Source: Bacteroides sp. (GTDB lineage Bacteria > Bacteroidota > Bacteroidia > Bacteroidales > Bacteroidaceae). From it: DNA of 23,318 nucleotides. Numbering within the stretch: position 1 is the stretch's first letter; every line of letters begins with the position of its first letter. Location of the stretch: assembly GCA_030152865.1 (NCBI GenBank), contig JASLIW010000039.1, positions 1 to 23,318 on the forward strand, given 5' to 3'. Under the pieces are notes generated by a model. That model was not told where the DNA came from. It saw nothing but the letters and a program-made list of their open reading frames with translations, and searched no databases. Made by a program: the position numbers and the translations under genes. Shown piece after piece: positions 8,181 through 16,677 of the stretch.

Positions 8181-9155
8181 ATGAAGAAAGAATCTTTACG
8201 AATTCTCTATATGGGGACTCCTGAGTTTGCGGTGGAGCCTTTGAAAGTTTTGGTTGAAAACAACTACAATGTAGTGGGGGTAGTAACTATGCCAGACAAA
8301 CCAGCAGGTAGAGGGCATAAAATTCAATTTTCGGATGTGAAAAAATATGCCTTAGAACAAAATCTACCTCTTTTACAGCCTACTAACCTCAAGGATGAGG
8401 CATTTCTTACAGAACTCAAAAGCTACCAAGCCGACTTACAGATTGTTGTGGCTTTTCGTATGTTGCCTGAAGTAGTTTGGAATATGCCCCCTCTAGGTAC
8501 TTTTAACTTACATGCCTCTCTCTTGCCTCAGTATCGTGGTGCTGCACCCATTAATTGGGCTGTAATCAATGGAGAAAAGGAAACAGGAGTAACTACTTTT
8601 TTCTTACAACATGAGATAGATACTGGCCACATCATCTGGCAAGAGAAAGTAAATATAGGTCCTAATGATACAGTAGGTCAAGTTCATGATCGACTTATGG
8701 AACTAGGTGGACAAGTGGTTCGCAAGACAGTTGATTTGATTTTGGCAGATGAAGTAAAAGTACATGCCCAAAATGATATTATTGCTCAGCATGACTTAGT
8801 GCTCAAGCCCGCTCCTAAAATATTTAAAGAAACCTGCCAAATCAACTGGAATCAACCCGTTGAGGCTGTTCATAACTTTATTCGGGGCTTATCTCCTTAT
8901 CCTGCTTCTTGGTCTACGCTAGTCTCAGCAGGAGGAGATACCTTTAAAGTTAAAATTTATGAAGCACGTGCTATCGCTAAGGAACACAACTTAGAGGTGG
9001 GTTCAATTGTTCAAGAAGGTAAGGAAGATTTAAAAGTAGCTGTCCTTGGCGGTTTTATCGATGTTTTGGTGATGCAATTACCTGGTAAAAGACGTTTGCC
9101 TATTGCTGATCTACTCAGAGGATTTGTCATAGACGCTAGTTTTAAGATGAAGTAG
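8181..9155 (+). CDS. fmt: Methionyl-tRNA formyltransferase
   Basis: A 324-aa cytoplasmic enzyme that formylates initiator Met-tRNA using 10-formyl-tetrahydrofolate. The N-terminal Rossmann-type formyltransferase domain shows the catalytic residues N109 and H111 within FNLHASLLPQYRGAAPINWA, and D147 in the HEIDTGHI motif. The KPAGRGHK loop (40-47) is the tRNA-recognition insertion. The C-terminal OB-like domain spans about 210-320. Length is normal (310-325 aa). It starts 14 nt after the ClC stop and is followed 58 bp later by rpe. No peptide deformylase gene (def) is next to it, unlike in many other bacteria. Confidence 0.97.
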   Translation: MKKESLRILYMGTPEFAVEPLKVLVENNYNVVGVVTMPDKPAGRGHKIQFSDVKKYALEQNLPLLQPTNLKDEAFLTELKSYQADLQIVVAFRMLPEVVWNMPPLGTFNLHASLLPQYRGAAPINWAVINGEKETGVTTFFLQHEIDTGHIIWQEKVNIGPNDTVGQVHDRLMELGGQVVRKTVDLILADEVKVHAQNDIIAQHDLVLKPAPKIFKETCQINWNQPVEAVHNFIRGLSPYPASWSTLVSAGGDTFKVKIYEARAIAKEHNLEVGSIVQEGKEDLKVAVLGGFIDVLVMQLPGKRRLPIADLLRGFVIDASFKMK

Positions 9156-9213
9156 CTGGAAACTATTTCGTATCTTTCGTATAGACAACAGTGATAACTA
9201 AAAAAATATAACA

Positions 9214-9864
9214 ATGAAACCGATTATATCTCCTTCCATCTTATCAGCCAATTTTGCTCACCTAGCAGAGGATATGAAAATGATTAATGCTTCTGAAGCA
9301 GAATGGGTACACATAGACATTATGGATGGTGTTTTTGTGCCCAATATCTCCTTTGGTTTTCCCGTTTTAAAATATGTAGCAGAGCTAACTGATAAGCCAC
9401 TAGATGTGCATCTTATGATTGTGCAGCCGGAAAAGTTTATTCCAGAGGTAAAAGCCTTAGGTGCAGAGATTATGAATGTGCACTATGAGGCTTGCCCTCA
9501 TTTGCATCGTGTGGTGCAGCAAATAAAAGAAGCAGGTATGAAGCCTGCCGTAACCATCAATCCAGCCACTCCAGTAGCTTTATTAAAAGACATCATTTGT
9601 GATGTGCATATGGTGTTAATTATGAGTGTAAACCCAGGCTTTGGTGGGCAGAAATTTATAGAGAACAGTATCAACAAGGTGAAAGAATTAAAAGCACTTA
9701 TTCAAACTTCGGGTTCAAACGCATTGATAGAAGTAGATGGCGGTGTTAATCTAGACACAGGTAAACGCCTAGTTGAGGCTGGTGCCGACGTATTAGTAGC
9801 TGGTAGTGCTATTTTTAAAGCAGCCGACCCCCAGAAGATGATTCAGCAAATGAAAGCATTATAG
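9214..9864 (+). CDS. rpe: Ribulose-phosphate 3-epimerase
   Basis: A 216-aa TIM-barrel metalloenzyme that interconverts D-ribulose 5-phosphate and D-xylulose 5-phosphate in the non-oxidative pentose phosphate pathway. Characteristic segments are in order: PSILSANFAHL (6-16), HIDIMDGVFVPNISFG (about 34-49, with metal-binding His and Asp), DVHLMI (about 64-69, second metal His), MSVNPGFGGQKF (about 139-150) and the phosphate-binding VDGGVN ... VAGSAIF at the end. The length is standard. The gap from fmt is 58 bp, and comEC starts 9 nt after its stop, so it is inside the operon. Confidence 0.97.
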   Translation: MKPIISPSILSANFAHLAEDMKMINASEAEWVHIDIMDGVFVPNISFGFPVLKYVAELTDKPLDVHLMIVQPEKFIPEVKALGAEIMNVHYEACPHLHRVVQQIKEAGMKPAVTINPATPVALLKDIICDVHMVLIMSVNPGFGGQKFIENSINKVKELKALIQTSGSNALIEVDGGVNLDTGKRLVEAGADVLVAGSAIFKAADPQKMIQQMKAL

Positions 9865-9873
9865 TTATAGCCT

Positions 9874-11943
9874 ATGGGCTTAATAGACATTCATAAATAC
9901 CCTCTAGTAAGGATATTAATACCTTTTCTAGGGGGTATTCTTTTAGCAGACTATGGGATAGAGTCTCTCTTAGCTTATCAAAGCTGGTTCTTTTTAGGCT
10001 TAATCGGTTTTTTCTTTGTTCTTTTAGTTATCCACCTAAAGTTAAAGGCCTATACCCAGCGCTATTGGTTTGGTCTTGTGTTGAGCCTTGCCTTGGTCTT
10101 GCTCGGTGTTTGTCGCACTTTGCTTGTTTATCCTGCTGGCTTCTTTGTAGTGGATAGTCGTCCTCAGTTGCATTGTGGCGAGCTTGTAGCAGCACCAATA
10201 GTTAGAGAGGCGGGTACGGAATACTTCGTTCAAAATCAAGGAAACCCCTCTTCCATTTCGTTGTTTGTGCCTTCAGACAGTTTGGGACAAAGCTATGAAA
10301 CAGGAGATATAATTGCTTATTACGCACGCTTGACTAAACCTGATTCTCCGCTATTTAGGTATGAGTTTAATTATCGTAAATACTTGCAGCGGAAGGGGAT
10401 TCAAGCAAGTGCATATGTGAAGGGGAGTGATGTGTTCAAGCTAGGCAGGGTTAGAGATTTTAACTTGGAGGTAGAATTATCAAACTATCGTCAAGGCCTA
10501 TTAGAGCAGTTTAGAGAGTTAGGTTTGGAAGGCGATGTCCTAAGTATTGTGGCCGCTTTGACACTGGGTGTAAAAAGTGAATTAAGTTCTGACCTAAAAG
10601 AAGCTTTCTCCATGGCTGGCGTGAGTCATGTTCTAGCTTTATCCGGACTTCATATTGGTTTGTTGTATGCGTTGACACAGCTACTTCTATTAAAATTTTT
10701 ACATGGAAGGAAGCGTAAGGAGGTTTGGGCTTTGATGGCTACCTTAGCTTTGTTGTGGCTTTTTGCTTTGTTTGTCGGAGGCTCTGCATCTGTTATCCGT
10801 TCTGTCTTACTTTTTAGTTTACTCGGTTTGTCACGTATACTCAACAGGCAAGGCAATGGTATTAACTCCTTAGCACTGGTGGCTCTGATGATGCTGCTCT
10901 ATCGGCCCAACTGGCTTTTTGATGTAGGCTTTCAACTCTCTTTTGTGGCTGTAGCTGGAATCTTGATTTTCAGTAAGCCTCTGTCTGCCTACTATAAAGC
11001 GAAGACAAAACTAGGACAGTATATTTGGAACTCTATTGTTATCTCTACAGTTGCTCAGTTTGCCACAGCTCCACTTATCCTTTATTACTTTTCTTCATTT
11101 TCAGTCTATTTCCTCTTGGCCAATCTAATTGTAATTCCTTTGGTTACTCTTCTTCTGTACAGTTTGATTCTTTTGCTATTAAGTTTGAGAATTACTTTTG
11201 TTGCAGTCATTTTAGCCCAATGGGTAGATCTATTAACTGGAGTTTTGGTTTGCTTTGTCCGTTGGGTCAGTAAGCTAAGAGGAGCTTCTATTGAGGGAGT
11301 GTCTATCTACCCCTATGAGTTTATTGTATTTATCGGCTTGGGGATAACTTTTTTCATTTTACTCAAAACTCGTTGTGCTAAGTCTATGCTGTGGCTCCTC
11401 TCTTTCGTGGCAATAGGTTTACTTATGCGTGTATATCAGCTTAGCACTCACAGGCCTGTAGATAAATACTCCTTAACCTTAGTTGATGATCGCTTAGTTG
11501 TATCTTGTTGTGGAAGAAATGCAAAAGTATGGGTTGTTCCGTCTGACTCTCTGGTCTCTCCCACTAAACTAGCCAATAAGTACAAAAAAGAGTGGATGTA
11601 CCACAATTATAGAGAAGTCCAATACCTAAAAGAAAACTCTATTTCTGATGCATTATTTTGGGATGGCTGCGTTATCTATTATAGAGGGCAGTCATTAGCT
11701 CTTCTTTCTCAGCTTCAAGAAGATAGGTGGAATGGATTAGCTTGTCACTTTGATTATATTTACCTGGACCGAAACACTAAGAGTAATTTAGAACAGATGA
11801 TAAGCTTACATACTCCAAAGGGTATTATTGTGCATCCTTATCTTGCTAAATTTAGAAAAATGGAGCTGAAACAGTTGTGTAAAGAAAATAATATTGATTA
11901 TCTAATCTTAAAATCAAAAGGTTATATCGACTTACTATTATAA
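9874..11943 (+). CDS. comEC: ComEC/Rec2-family DNA-uptake channel protein
   Basis: A 689-aa polytopic inner-membrane protein of the ComEC/Rec2 family, which carries single-stranded DNA across the inner membrane during natural transformation. Seen: N-terminal membrane helices (about 15-90), a soluble DUF4131-like OB region (about 95-185), then the Competence domain with VLALSGLHIGLLYAL (about 252-266), GGSASVIRS and many further helices up to about residue 520. The C-terminal part (about 525-689) is soluble but shows no HxHxDH metal-binding motif, so the metallo-beta-lactamase nuclease domain present in Bacillus ComEC is absent or degenerate. The short form is common in this phylum as far as I recall. 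It sits 9 nt after rpe. No other competence gene is in the window, so transformation cannot be concluded. Confidence 0.9.
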   Translation: MGLIDIHKYPLVRILIPFLGGILLADYGIESLLAYQSWFFLGLIGFFFVLLVIHLKLKAYTQRYWFGLVLSLALVLLGVCRTLLVYPAGFFVVDSRPQLHCGELVAAPIVREAGTEYFVQNQGNPSSISLFVPSDSLGQSYETGDIIAYYARLTKPDSPLFRYEFNYRKYLQRKGIQASAYVKGSDVFKLGRVRDFNLEVELSNYRQGLLEQFRELGLEGDVLSIVAALTLGVKSELSSDLKEAFSMAGVSHVLALSGLHIGLLYALTQLLLLKFLHGRKRKEVWALMATLALLWLFALFVGGSASVIRSVLLFSLLGLSRILNRQGNGINSLALVALMMLLYRPNWLFDVGFQLSFVAVAGILIFSKPLSAYYKAKTKLGQYIWNSIVISTVAQFATAPLILYYFSSFSVYFLLANLIVIPLVTLLLYSLILLLLSLRITFVAVILAQWVDLLTGVLVCFVRWVSKLRGASIEGVSIYPYEFIVFIGLGITFFILLKTRCAKSMLWLLSFVAIGLLMRVYQLSTHRPVDKYSLTLVDDRLVVSCCGRNAKVWVVPSDSLVSPTKLANKYKKEWMYHNYREVQYLKENSISDALFWDGCVIYYRGQSLALLSQLQEDRWNGLACHFDYIYLDRNTKSNLEQMISLHTPKGIIVHPYLAKFRKMELKQLCKENNIDYLILKSKGYIDLLL

Positions 11944-11958
11944 GTATAAAGAATTTCT

Positions 11959-11966
11959 TAAATTTG
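11959..11966 (+). promoter_or_regulatory. Candidate -7 box upstream of nrnA
   Basis: TAAATTTG is an exact TAnnTTTG match just after the comEC stop. It predicts a start near 11970-11974 and a 23-27 nt leader before the ATG at 11997. A convincing -33 TTTG is not seen. The box suggests that nrnA-DUF4827-glmM can be transcribed apart from the upstream genes and argues against the TTG start at 11970. Confidence 0.45.
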
Positions 11967-11996
11967 TAGTTGACTTTCTATAACTTGAAATCAAGA

Positions 11997-13031
11997 ATGC
12001 TAAATAATATCATCGAGCTAGATAAGCTCAATCAATTTAAAAAACTGCTGGAGGATTATAACTCTTTTATCATCATAGGCCATATAGGGCCAGATGGTGA
12101 TGCAGTGGGCTCTTCATTAGGTTTATGGCATATACTTAACGCATTGGGTAAAGATGCACAAGTTTTGATGCCCAACTTGTTTCCTGAGTTCTTAAAGTGG
12201 ATGCCAGGGAGTGAGCACATAAAATTCTACAGTGAAACTCCTCAAGAGGTAGCCAAATGCATTGATCAAGCGGAAGTAATCTGTTTATTGGACTTTAATG
12301 TGTTAAGCCGTGTAGGAAATGAGATGGGTACACGTATCGAACAAGCCAATGCTTACAAAGTAATGATAGACCATCACTTACACCCTGGAGATCACTGTCA
12401 GCTAACAATGTCTTATCCACAGGCAGTAGCTACGAGTGAGTTGGTGTTTCGTTTAATTTATCAACTCGGTTTACTCCCAAAGCTTAGCAAAGATGCCGCA
12501 GCCTGCCTTTATACCGGGATGATGACAGATACTGGTGGCTTCACCTATAATTCCAACAAGAAAGAACTATACACAATTATTAGTTTACTACTAGAAACAG
12601 GGATTGATAAGGATCTCATTTACCGCCAAGTAAATAACACCTATTCAGAAGATCGACTACGCTTAATGGGACACGTGTTGACCACAATGAAGGTCTATCC
12701 AGTCAATGCTGCCCTGCTCACCCTTAGTTCTAAAGAACAAAATCAATTTAACTTTGTAAAAGGAGATAGTGAAGGTTTTGTTAATATTCCGTTATCTATC
12801 CATAATGTAGTTTGCTCTTGCTTCTTGAAAGAAGACGAGGAGCTGGGACTTATTAAAGTATCTCTTCGCTCGGTAGGTAGCTTCCCTTGCAATCAAATGG
12901 CAGCTGAGTTTTTCAATGGAGGAGGACATTTAAATGCTTCTGGTGGAGAGTTCTATGGAAGCATGACAGAGGCCATTCGTCGTTATGAGGAAGCCCTTGA
13001 AAAGTATAAATCTCTGCTATTAGCAGAATAG
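11997..13031 (+). CDS. nrnA: Bifunctional oligoribonuclease/pAp phosphatase NrnA (DHH family)
   Basis: A 344-aa DHH/DHHA1 phosphoesterase. NrnA proteins finish RNA decay by cleaving 2-5 nt oligoribonucleotides and also dephosphorylate 3'-phosphoadenosine 5'-phosphate. Seen: motif I IGHIGPDGDAVGSSLG near the N-terminus (the D-x-D metal ligands), LLDFN, the IDHH signature (about residues 123-126), a TDTGGF motif, and the DHHA1 substrate-binding GGGHLNASGG near residue 308. I chose the ATG at 11997 over an in-frame TTG at 11970: the TTG falls on the predicted transcription start and would add nine residues outside the family's usual N-terminus. Related cyclic-dinucleotide hydrolases (GdpP) have extra membrane and PAS/GGDEF domains that are absent here. 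The DUF4827 lipoprotein gene follows 12 nt later. Confidence 0.93.
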   Translation: MLNNIIELDKLNQFKKLLEDYNSFIIIGHIGPDGDAVGSSLGLWHILNALGKDAQVLMPNLFPEFLKWMPGSEHIKFYSETPQEVAKCIDQAEVICLLDFNVLSRVGNEMGTRIEQANAYKVMIDHHLHPGDHCQLTMSYPQAVATSELVFRLIYQLGLLPKLSKDAAACLYTGMMTDTGGFTYNSNKKELYTIISLLLETGIDKDLIYRQVNNTYSEDRLRLMGHVLTTMKVYPVNAALLTLSSKEQNQFNFVKGDSEGFVNIPLSIHNVVCSCFLKEDEELGLIKVSLRSVGSFPCNQMAAEFFNGGGHLNASGGEFYGSMTEAIRRYEEALEKYKSLLLAE

Positions 13032-13043
13032 TTTATTATAAAT

Positions 13044-13655
13044 ATGAAAAAGATTTTATTAGCCTTATTTTCTGTATGTGCCTTAATGTTCGTCTTTCAG
13101 TCTTGTAGTAAGACTCGTACCTATGCAGATCGTTTAGCAGATGAGAAGAAAGCGATTGATAGGTATATGAAGAAGAATAAATTCGAACTTATCTCTCGAG
13201 AGGAGTTTTTTAAGAATGATACCACTACAGCAGAGAACCAATATGTGGAGCTACAGACTGGACTTTATATGCATGTAGTAAATCGAGGTGACCAGATGGG
13301 TGAAGAATATAAGTTTAAACACAGAGATGAGATTACAGTTCGCTTTACAGAATACAACATCATAGAGGGGTATGAAACGGTAGTAGGAAATACCAATAAT
13401 CCTTTTTTTGTAGATGCTTTTGTTCTGACTAAGAGTGATGCAGGTATAAGAGGTGAGTTTGTAGATAGAGGCAATATGGCAGAGATCTATGGCTCTAAAA
13501 ATGTGCCTTCGGGCTGGCTAATACCTCTAGAGTACTTACGGTATGGAGCTCATGTTAAGCTTATAGTTTCATCAAAACTAGGGCATACATTAGCTTCACA
13601 ACAAGTATATCCTTATGCGTACGATTTAACAAGGTTAACACCATCGAAACGCTAA
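13044..13655 (+). CDS. DUF4827 lipoprotein, FKBP-like
   Basis: A 203-aa predicted lipoprotein. The N-terminus has a basic start, a hydrophobic core and a lipobox-like FQSC with the lipidated Cys at residue 21, so it should be anchored in the inner or outer membrane facing the periplasm. The rest matches my memory of the Bacteroidales family DUF4827, usually found next to nrnA and glmM. The segment from about 78 to 195 reads like a diverged FKBP-type peptidyl-prolyl isomerase: TGLYMHVVNRG, DEITVRFTEYNIIEG, then PSGWLIPLEYLRYGAHVKLIVSSKLG, similar to FKBP's 'pGw.eal..m..Gek..l.iPs.lgyG'. Whether isomerase residues survive is not clear. The gene lies 12 nt after nrnA and 10 nt before glmM, so all three are probably cotranscribed. 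Function unknown. Confidence 0.88.
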   Translation: MKKILLALFSVCALMFVFQSCSKTRTYADRLADEKKAIDRYMKKNKFELISREEFFKNDTTTAENQYVELQTGLYMHVVNRGDQMGEEYKFKHRDEITVRFTEYNIIEGYETVVGNTNNPFFVDAFVLTKSDAGIRGEFVDRGNMAEIYGSKNVPSGWLIPLEYLRYGAHVKLIVSSKLGHTLASQQVYPYAYDLTRLTPSKR

Positions 13656-13665
13656 AATATATATT

Positions 13666-15054
13666 ATGACATTAATAAAATCAATTTCAGGTATCCGCGG
13701 AACTATAGGCGGGAGAGTAGGTGAGGGCTTAAACCCTCTTGATATTGTAAAGTTTACAACTGCGTATGCTACATTTATTCGTAAGACAACGACAGTTCAG
13801 GGTAATAAGATTGTGGTAGGTCGTGATGCTCGTATTTCGGGAGACATGGTAAGAGATATAGTCGCAGGAACACTTATGGGCATGGGCTGGGACGTGATTG
13901 ATTTAGGTTTAGCAACCACTCCGACTACAGAGCTTGCCGTTACTATGGAACAGGCTTGTGGAGGTATTATTATCACAGCTTCTCACAACCCAAAGCAATG
14001 GAATGCACTCAAACTTTTAAATGAAAATGGTGAATTCCTTACTGCTGCTGAAGGACAAGAGATTTTGGCAATGGCCGAAGCTGAAGATTTCAACTATGTA
14101 GATGTTGATCAGCTCGGTGTATATCATAAAGATACTACTTACAATCAAAAACACATTGACAGTGTTCTTGGTCTGGACTTAGTAGATGTTGAGGCTATTC
14201 GTAAAGCCAACTTTAAGGTCGCTATTGATTGCGTAAACTCTGTAGGGGGTATAATCTTACCCGAACTACTCGAACAATTAGGAGTGGCACATGTAGAAAA
14301 GCTATACTGTGAACCAACTGGACATTTTGCTCACAATCCAGAGCCCCTAGAAAAGAACTTAGGTGACATTATGAATCTGATGAAAGAAGGCAAAGCTGAT
14401 GTCGCTTTTGTTGTCGATCCAGATGTTGATCGTTTAGCAATTATCTGCGAAGATGGAAGCATGTATGGTGAGGAGTACACCTTAGTAAGTGTTGCTGATT
14501 ATGTGTTAAAACACACTCCTGGCAATACCGTTTCAAACTTAAGCTCGACTCGTGCTCTTCGTGATATTACTCAGAAGTATGGAATGAAGCACAGTGCTGC
14601 AGCAGTGGGAGAGGTTAACGTAGTGGCCAAAATGAAAGAAACTCAAGCGGTTATTGGTGGCGAAGGTAATGGAGGAGTTATTTATCCAGAAAGCCATTAT
14701 GGACGTGATGCCTTAGTTGGTATAGCTTTATTCTTGAGCCATTTGGCACATGAGGGTAAGAAAGTAAGTGAGTTGAGAGCTACTTATCCTTCTTACTTTA
14801 TTGCAAAAAATAAAGTAGACCTAACCCCAGACATTGATGTAGATGCTATCCTAGATAAGGTAAAAGAGCTTTATAAAGAGGAGGAAATCAATGATATCGA
14901 TGGAGTTAAGATTGACTTTCCTGATAAGTGGGTGCACTTACGTAAGAGTAACACCGAGCCGATTATTCGTGTGTATAGTGAAGCTCAAACTATGGATGAA
15001 GCAGAAGCTATTGGACACAAAATCATGGATGTTATTAAAGAGTTATCAAAATAA
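13666..15054 (+). CDS. glmM: Phosphoglucosamine mutase (alpha-D-phosphohexomutase)
   Basis: A 462-aa cytoplasmic phosphohexomutase, probably GlmM, which turns glucosamine 6-phosphate into glucosamine 1-phosphate for UDP-GlcNAc, peptidoglycan and LPS synthesis. Seen in order: GIRGTIGG (9-16), the phosphoserine loop TASHNP (104-109, S106), the metal-binding loop DPDVDR (251-256), the sugar-binding loop GGEGNGG (331-337) and the phosphate-binding RKSNTEPIIRV near the C-terminus. The sugar-binding loop differs from the GGExSGH of classical GlmM and resembles the archaeal-type or Bacteroidota variants I recall. Phosphoglucomutase or phosphomannomutase activity is thus not excluded. It is the last gene of the plus-strand run and is followed by a strong hairpin terminator. 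Confidence 0.88.
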   Translation: MTLIKSISGIRGTIGGRVGEGLNPLDIVKFTTAYATFIRKTTTVQGNKIVVGRDARISGDMVRDIVAGTLMGMGWDVIDLGLATTPTTELAVTMEQACGGIIITASHNPKQWNALKLLNENGEFLTAAEGQEILAMAEAEDFNYVDVDQLGVYHKDTTYNQKHIDSVLGLDLVDVEAIRKANFKVAIDCVNSVGGIILPELLEQLGVAHVEKLYCEPTGHFAHNPEPLEKNLGDIMNLMKEGKADVAFVVDPDVDRLAIICEDGSMYGEEYTLVSVADYVLKHTPGNTVSNLSSTRALRDITQKYGMKHSAAAVGEVNVVAKMKETQAVIGGEGNGGVIYPESHYGRDALVGIALFLSHLAHEGKKVSELRATYPSYFIAKNKVDLTPDIDVDAILDKVKELYKEEEINDIDGVKIDFPDKWVHLRKSNTEPIIRVYSEAQTMDEAEAIGHKIMDVIKELSK

Positions 15055-15073
15055 AGAGACTCTGATTAGGATA

Positions 15074-15108
15074 AAAAAAGCACGGAACCTCAGATTCCGT
15101 GCTTTTTT
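15074..15108. terminator. Bidirectional intrinsic terminator between glmM and rsgA
   Basis: A perfect 14-bp inverted repeat, AAAAAAGCACGGAA (15074-15087) and TTCCGTGCTTTTTT (15095-15108), with a 7-nt loop. The GC-rich stem is flanked by A and T runs, so each strand reads as a hairpin followed by U residues. It lies 20 bp after the glmM stop and 18 bp beyond the rsgA stop, so it probably ends both convergent transcripts. It is the only clear intrinsic terminator I see in the window. Confidence 0.95.
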
Positions 15109-15125
15109 GTTTTCAATATTTCTAT

Positions 15126-16061
15126 TTAATAAGGAGCACGGTATTTCTCCTCAAAGTCATCTTCCATCATGCTGAGGTAAGAGTGATACCTTGACTCGCT
15201 GATGTAGTGCTCCTTTACGGCTTCCAATACGGCACATCCAGGCTCATGGATGTGGGTACAGTTATTAAAACGGCAGTTTTTTGAGGTTTTAAATATTTCT
15301 GGAAAGAAGTGACTGATCTCCTCTTTTGCCATATTAAATGTTCCGAATCCTTTAATGCCAGGCGTATCTATGAGATAGCCTTTAGTACCAGGTATATTGT
15401 GCATTTCAGAGTAGGTGGTGGTGTGGATACCTGTATTGTGGTGTTCCGATATCTCACCTACTTTTAGATCGAGTCCAGGAATTAACTCATTAATCAGTGA
15501 TGACTTGCCAACCCCTGAGTGCCCTGAAAAGAGAGTTATCTTATCTTTGAGCAAGACCTTGAGCTCTTCTATACCTTCTTTACTGACAATAGATGTTTTG
15601 AGACAAGAGTAGCCTATACTTGAGTAAAGGTACATCATGCCCTCTACATAGCGTAAATCATCTTCATTGTAGCTATCTACCTTATTAAAAAGAAGAATAG
15701 TCGGTACACGATAGGCTTCTGCAGAGGCTAAGAAACGGTCGATAAAGACAGTTGATGTTTCGGGTTGATCTATGGTAACAAAAAGCATACATTGATCCAA
15801 GTTGGCTGCCAGAATATGCGACAGTTTGGATAGATTGGAGGAGCGTCTGATAATGTAGTTCTTACGGTCCTCTATTTCTGTGATAAAGGCTGTGCCTTCT
15901 TGATTGAGCTCTATGTGTACGTAATCGCCAACAACAACTGGGCTGGTGCTTTGAATACCCTTCAATCTAAAGTTGCCTCTGACTTTACAGTTGACAACTT
16001 GATTGTCGTCCGTTTTCACATGATACCAACTACCTGTGTTTTTAATAACTAGTCCGCGCAC
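15126..16061 (-). CDS. rsgA: Ribosome small-subunit-dependent GTPase A
   Basis: A 311-aa circularly permuted GTPase that checks late maturation of the 30S subunit and helps release RbfA. The permuted motif order is visible: G4 NKVD (126-129), then the P-loop GHSGVGKS (180-187), then G3 DTPGIKGFG (232-240). An N-terminal OB fold (about 1-70) precedes it, and a zinc-binding C-terminus follows, with C263, C268, H270 and C276. The start codon is GTG at 16061-16059. The start MRGLVIKNTGSWY fits the family's usual N-terminus, and no ATG is nearby. It is the last gene of the pyrH-frr-rsgA run, 16 nt after frr, and a late 30S factor next to the recycling factor is a sensible grouping. Confidence 0.96.
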   Translation of the reverse strand: MRGLVIKNTGSWYHVKTDDNQVVNCKVRGNFRLKGIQSTSPVVVGDYVHIELNQEGTAFITEIEDRKNYIIRRSSNLSKLSHILAANLDQCMLFVTIDQPETSTVFIDRFLASAEAYRVPTILLFNKVDSYNEDDLRYVEGMMYLYSSIGYSCLKTSIVSKEGIEELKVLLKDKITLFSGHSGVGKSSLINELIPGLDLKVGEISEHHNTGIHTTTYSEMHNIPGTKGYLIDTPGIKGFGTFNMAKEEISHFFPEIFKTSKNCRFNNCTHIHEPGCAVLEAVKEHYISESRYHSYLSMMEDDFEEKYRAPY

Positions 16062-16077
16062 GTTATATCGGTTTAAA

Positions 16078-16638
16078 TTAAACAGTCATGATTTCTTTTT
16101 CCTTATCTGTAAGGGCTGCTTCTACCTTTTTAACGTATAAGTCGTGTAGTTTTTGAACTTCTTCTTCAGCGCTTTTTTGAGCATCCTCAGCTAAGCCTTC
16201 CTTGACTGCTTTTTTGAGTTCATCAAAAGCGTCACGGCGTGCATTTCTAATGCTAATCTTTGTGTCTTCACCTTCTGCTCTACACTGTTTAGTTAGTTGT
16301 TTACGTCTGTCTTCTGTAAGGGGAGGAATATTTAAGATTATTACCTCACCATTGTTTTCAGGCATAATACCTAAGTCAGAGTCTATAATGGCTTTCTCTA
16401 TAAGTGGGAACATTGATTTATCCCAGGGCTTAATCATTATAGAGCGTGCATCAGGAGTAGTTACTGAGGCTACGTTGTTTACAGGTACAAGACTGCCATA
16501 GGAGTCTACACGAATGCTATCTACCAATTTGGTGTTGGCTTTACCAGCACGGATGTGTGATAATGTTTCCTCCAAATACTCTAGAGCCATTTCCATGCTC
16601 TCTTTCGCTTCATTGATACAAGTCGTAACGTCTATCAT
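16078..16638 (-). CDS. frr: Ribosome recycling factor
   Basis: A 186-aa protein that, with EF-G, splits the post-termination ribosome. Length and segments are standard: HIRAGKANTKLVDSIRVDSYGSLVPVNNVASV (broken here by position, about residues 28-60), SIMIKPWDKSMF (69-80), the GEVIILNIPPLTEDRRKQLTK segment (98-118) and the closing long helix with HDLYVKKVEAALTDKEKEI. It begins 39 nt after pyrH, a very widely conserved pairing, and ends 16 nt before rsgA. ATG start at 16638-16636. Confidence 0.98.
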   Translation of the reverse strand: MIDVTTCINEAKESMEMALEYLEETLSHIRAGKANTKLVDSIRVDSYGSLVPVNNVASVTTPDARSIMIKPWDKSMFPLIEKAIIDSDLGIMPENNGEVIILNIPPLTEDRRKQLTKQCRAEGEDTKISIRNARRDAFDELKKAVKEGLAEDAQKSAEEEVQKLHDLYVKKVEAALTDKEKEIMTV

Positions 16639-16677
16639 AATTTATTATCGTTTTAATTAGATTACTGTTGATAAGTA

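Noticed and set aside
9156..9213. Tandem TTTCGTAT repeat between fmt and rpe as a promoter
   Set aside because: TATCTTTC differs from TAnnTTTG at the last base and no -33 box is evident; the genes are more simply read as one operon.
11970..11996. TTG start for nrnA nine codons upstream
   Set aside because: The TTG coincides with the predicted transcription start after TAAATTTG, and the extra residues do not fit the family N-terminus; the ATG at 11997 is better.
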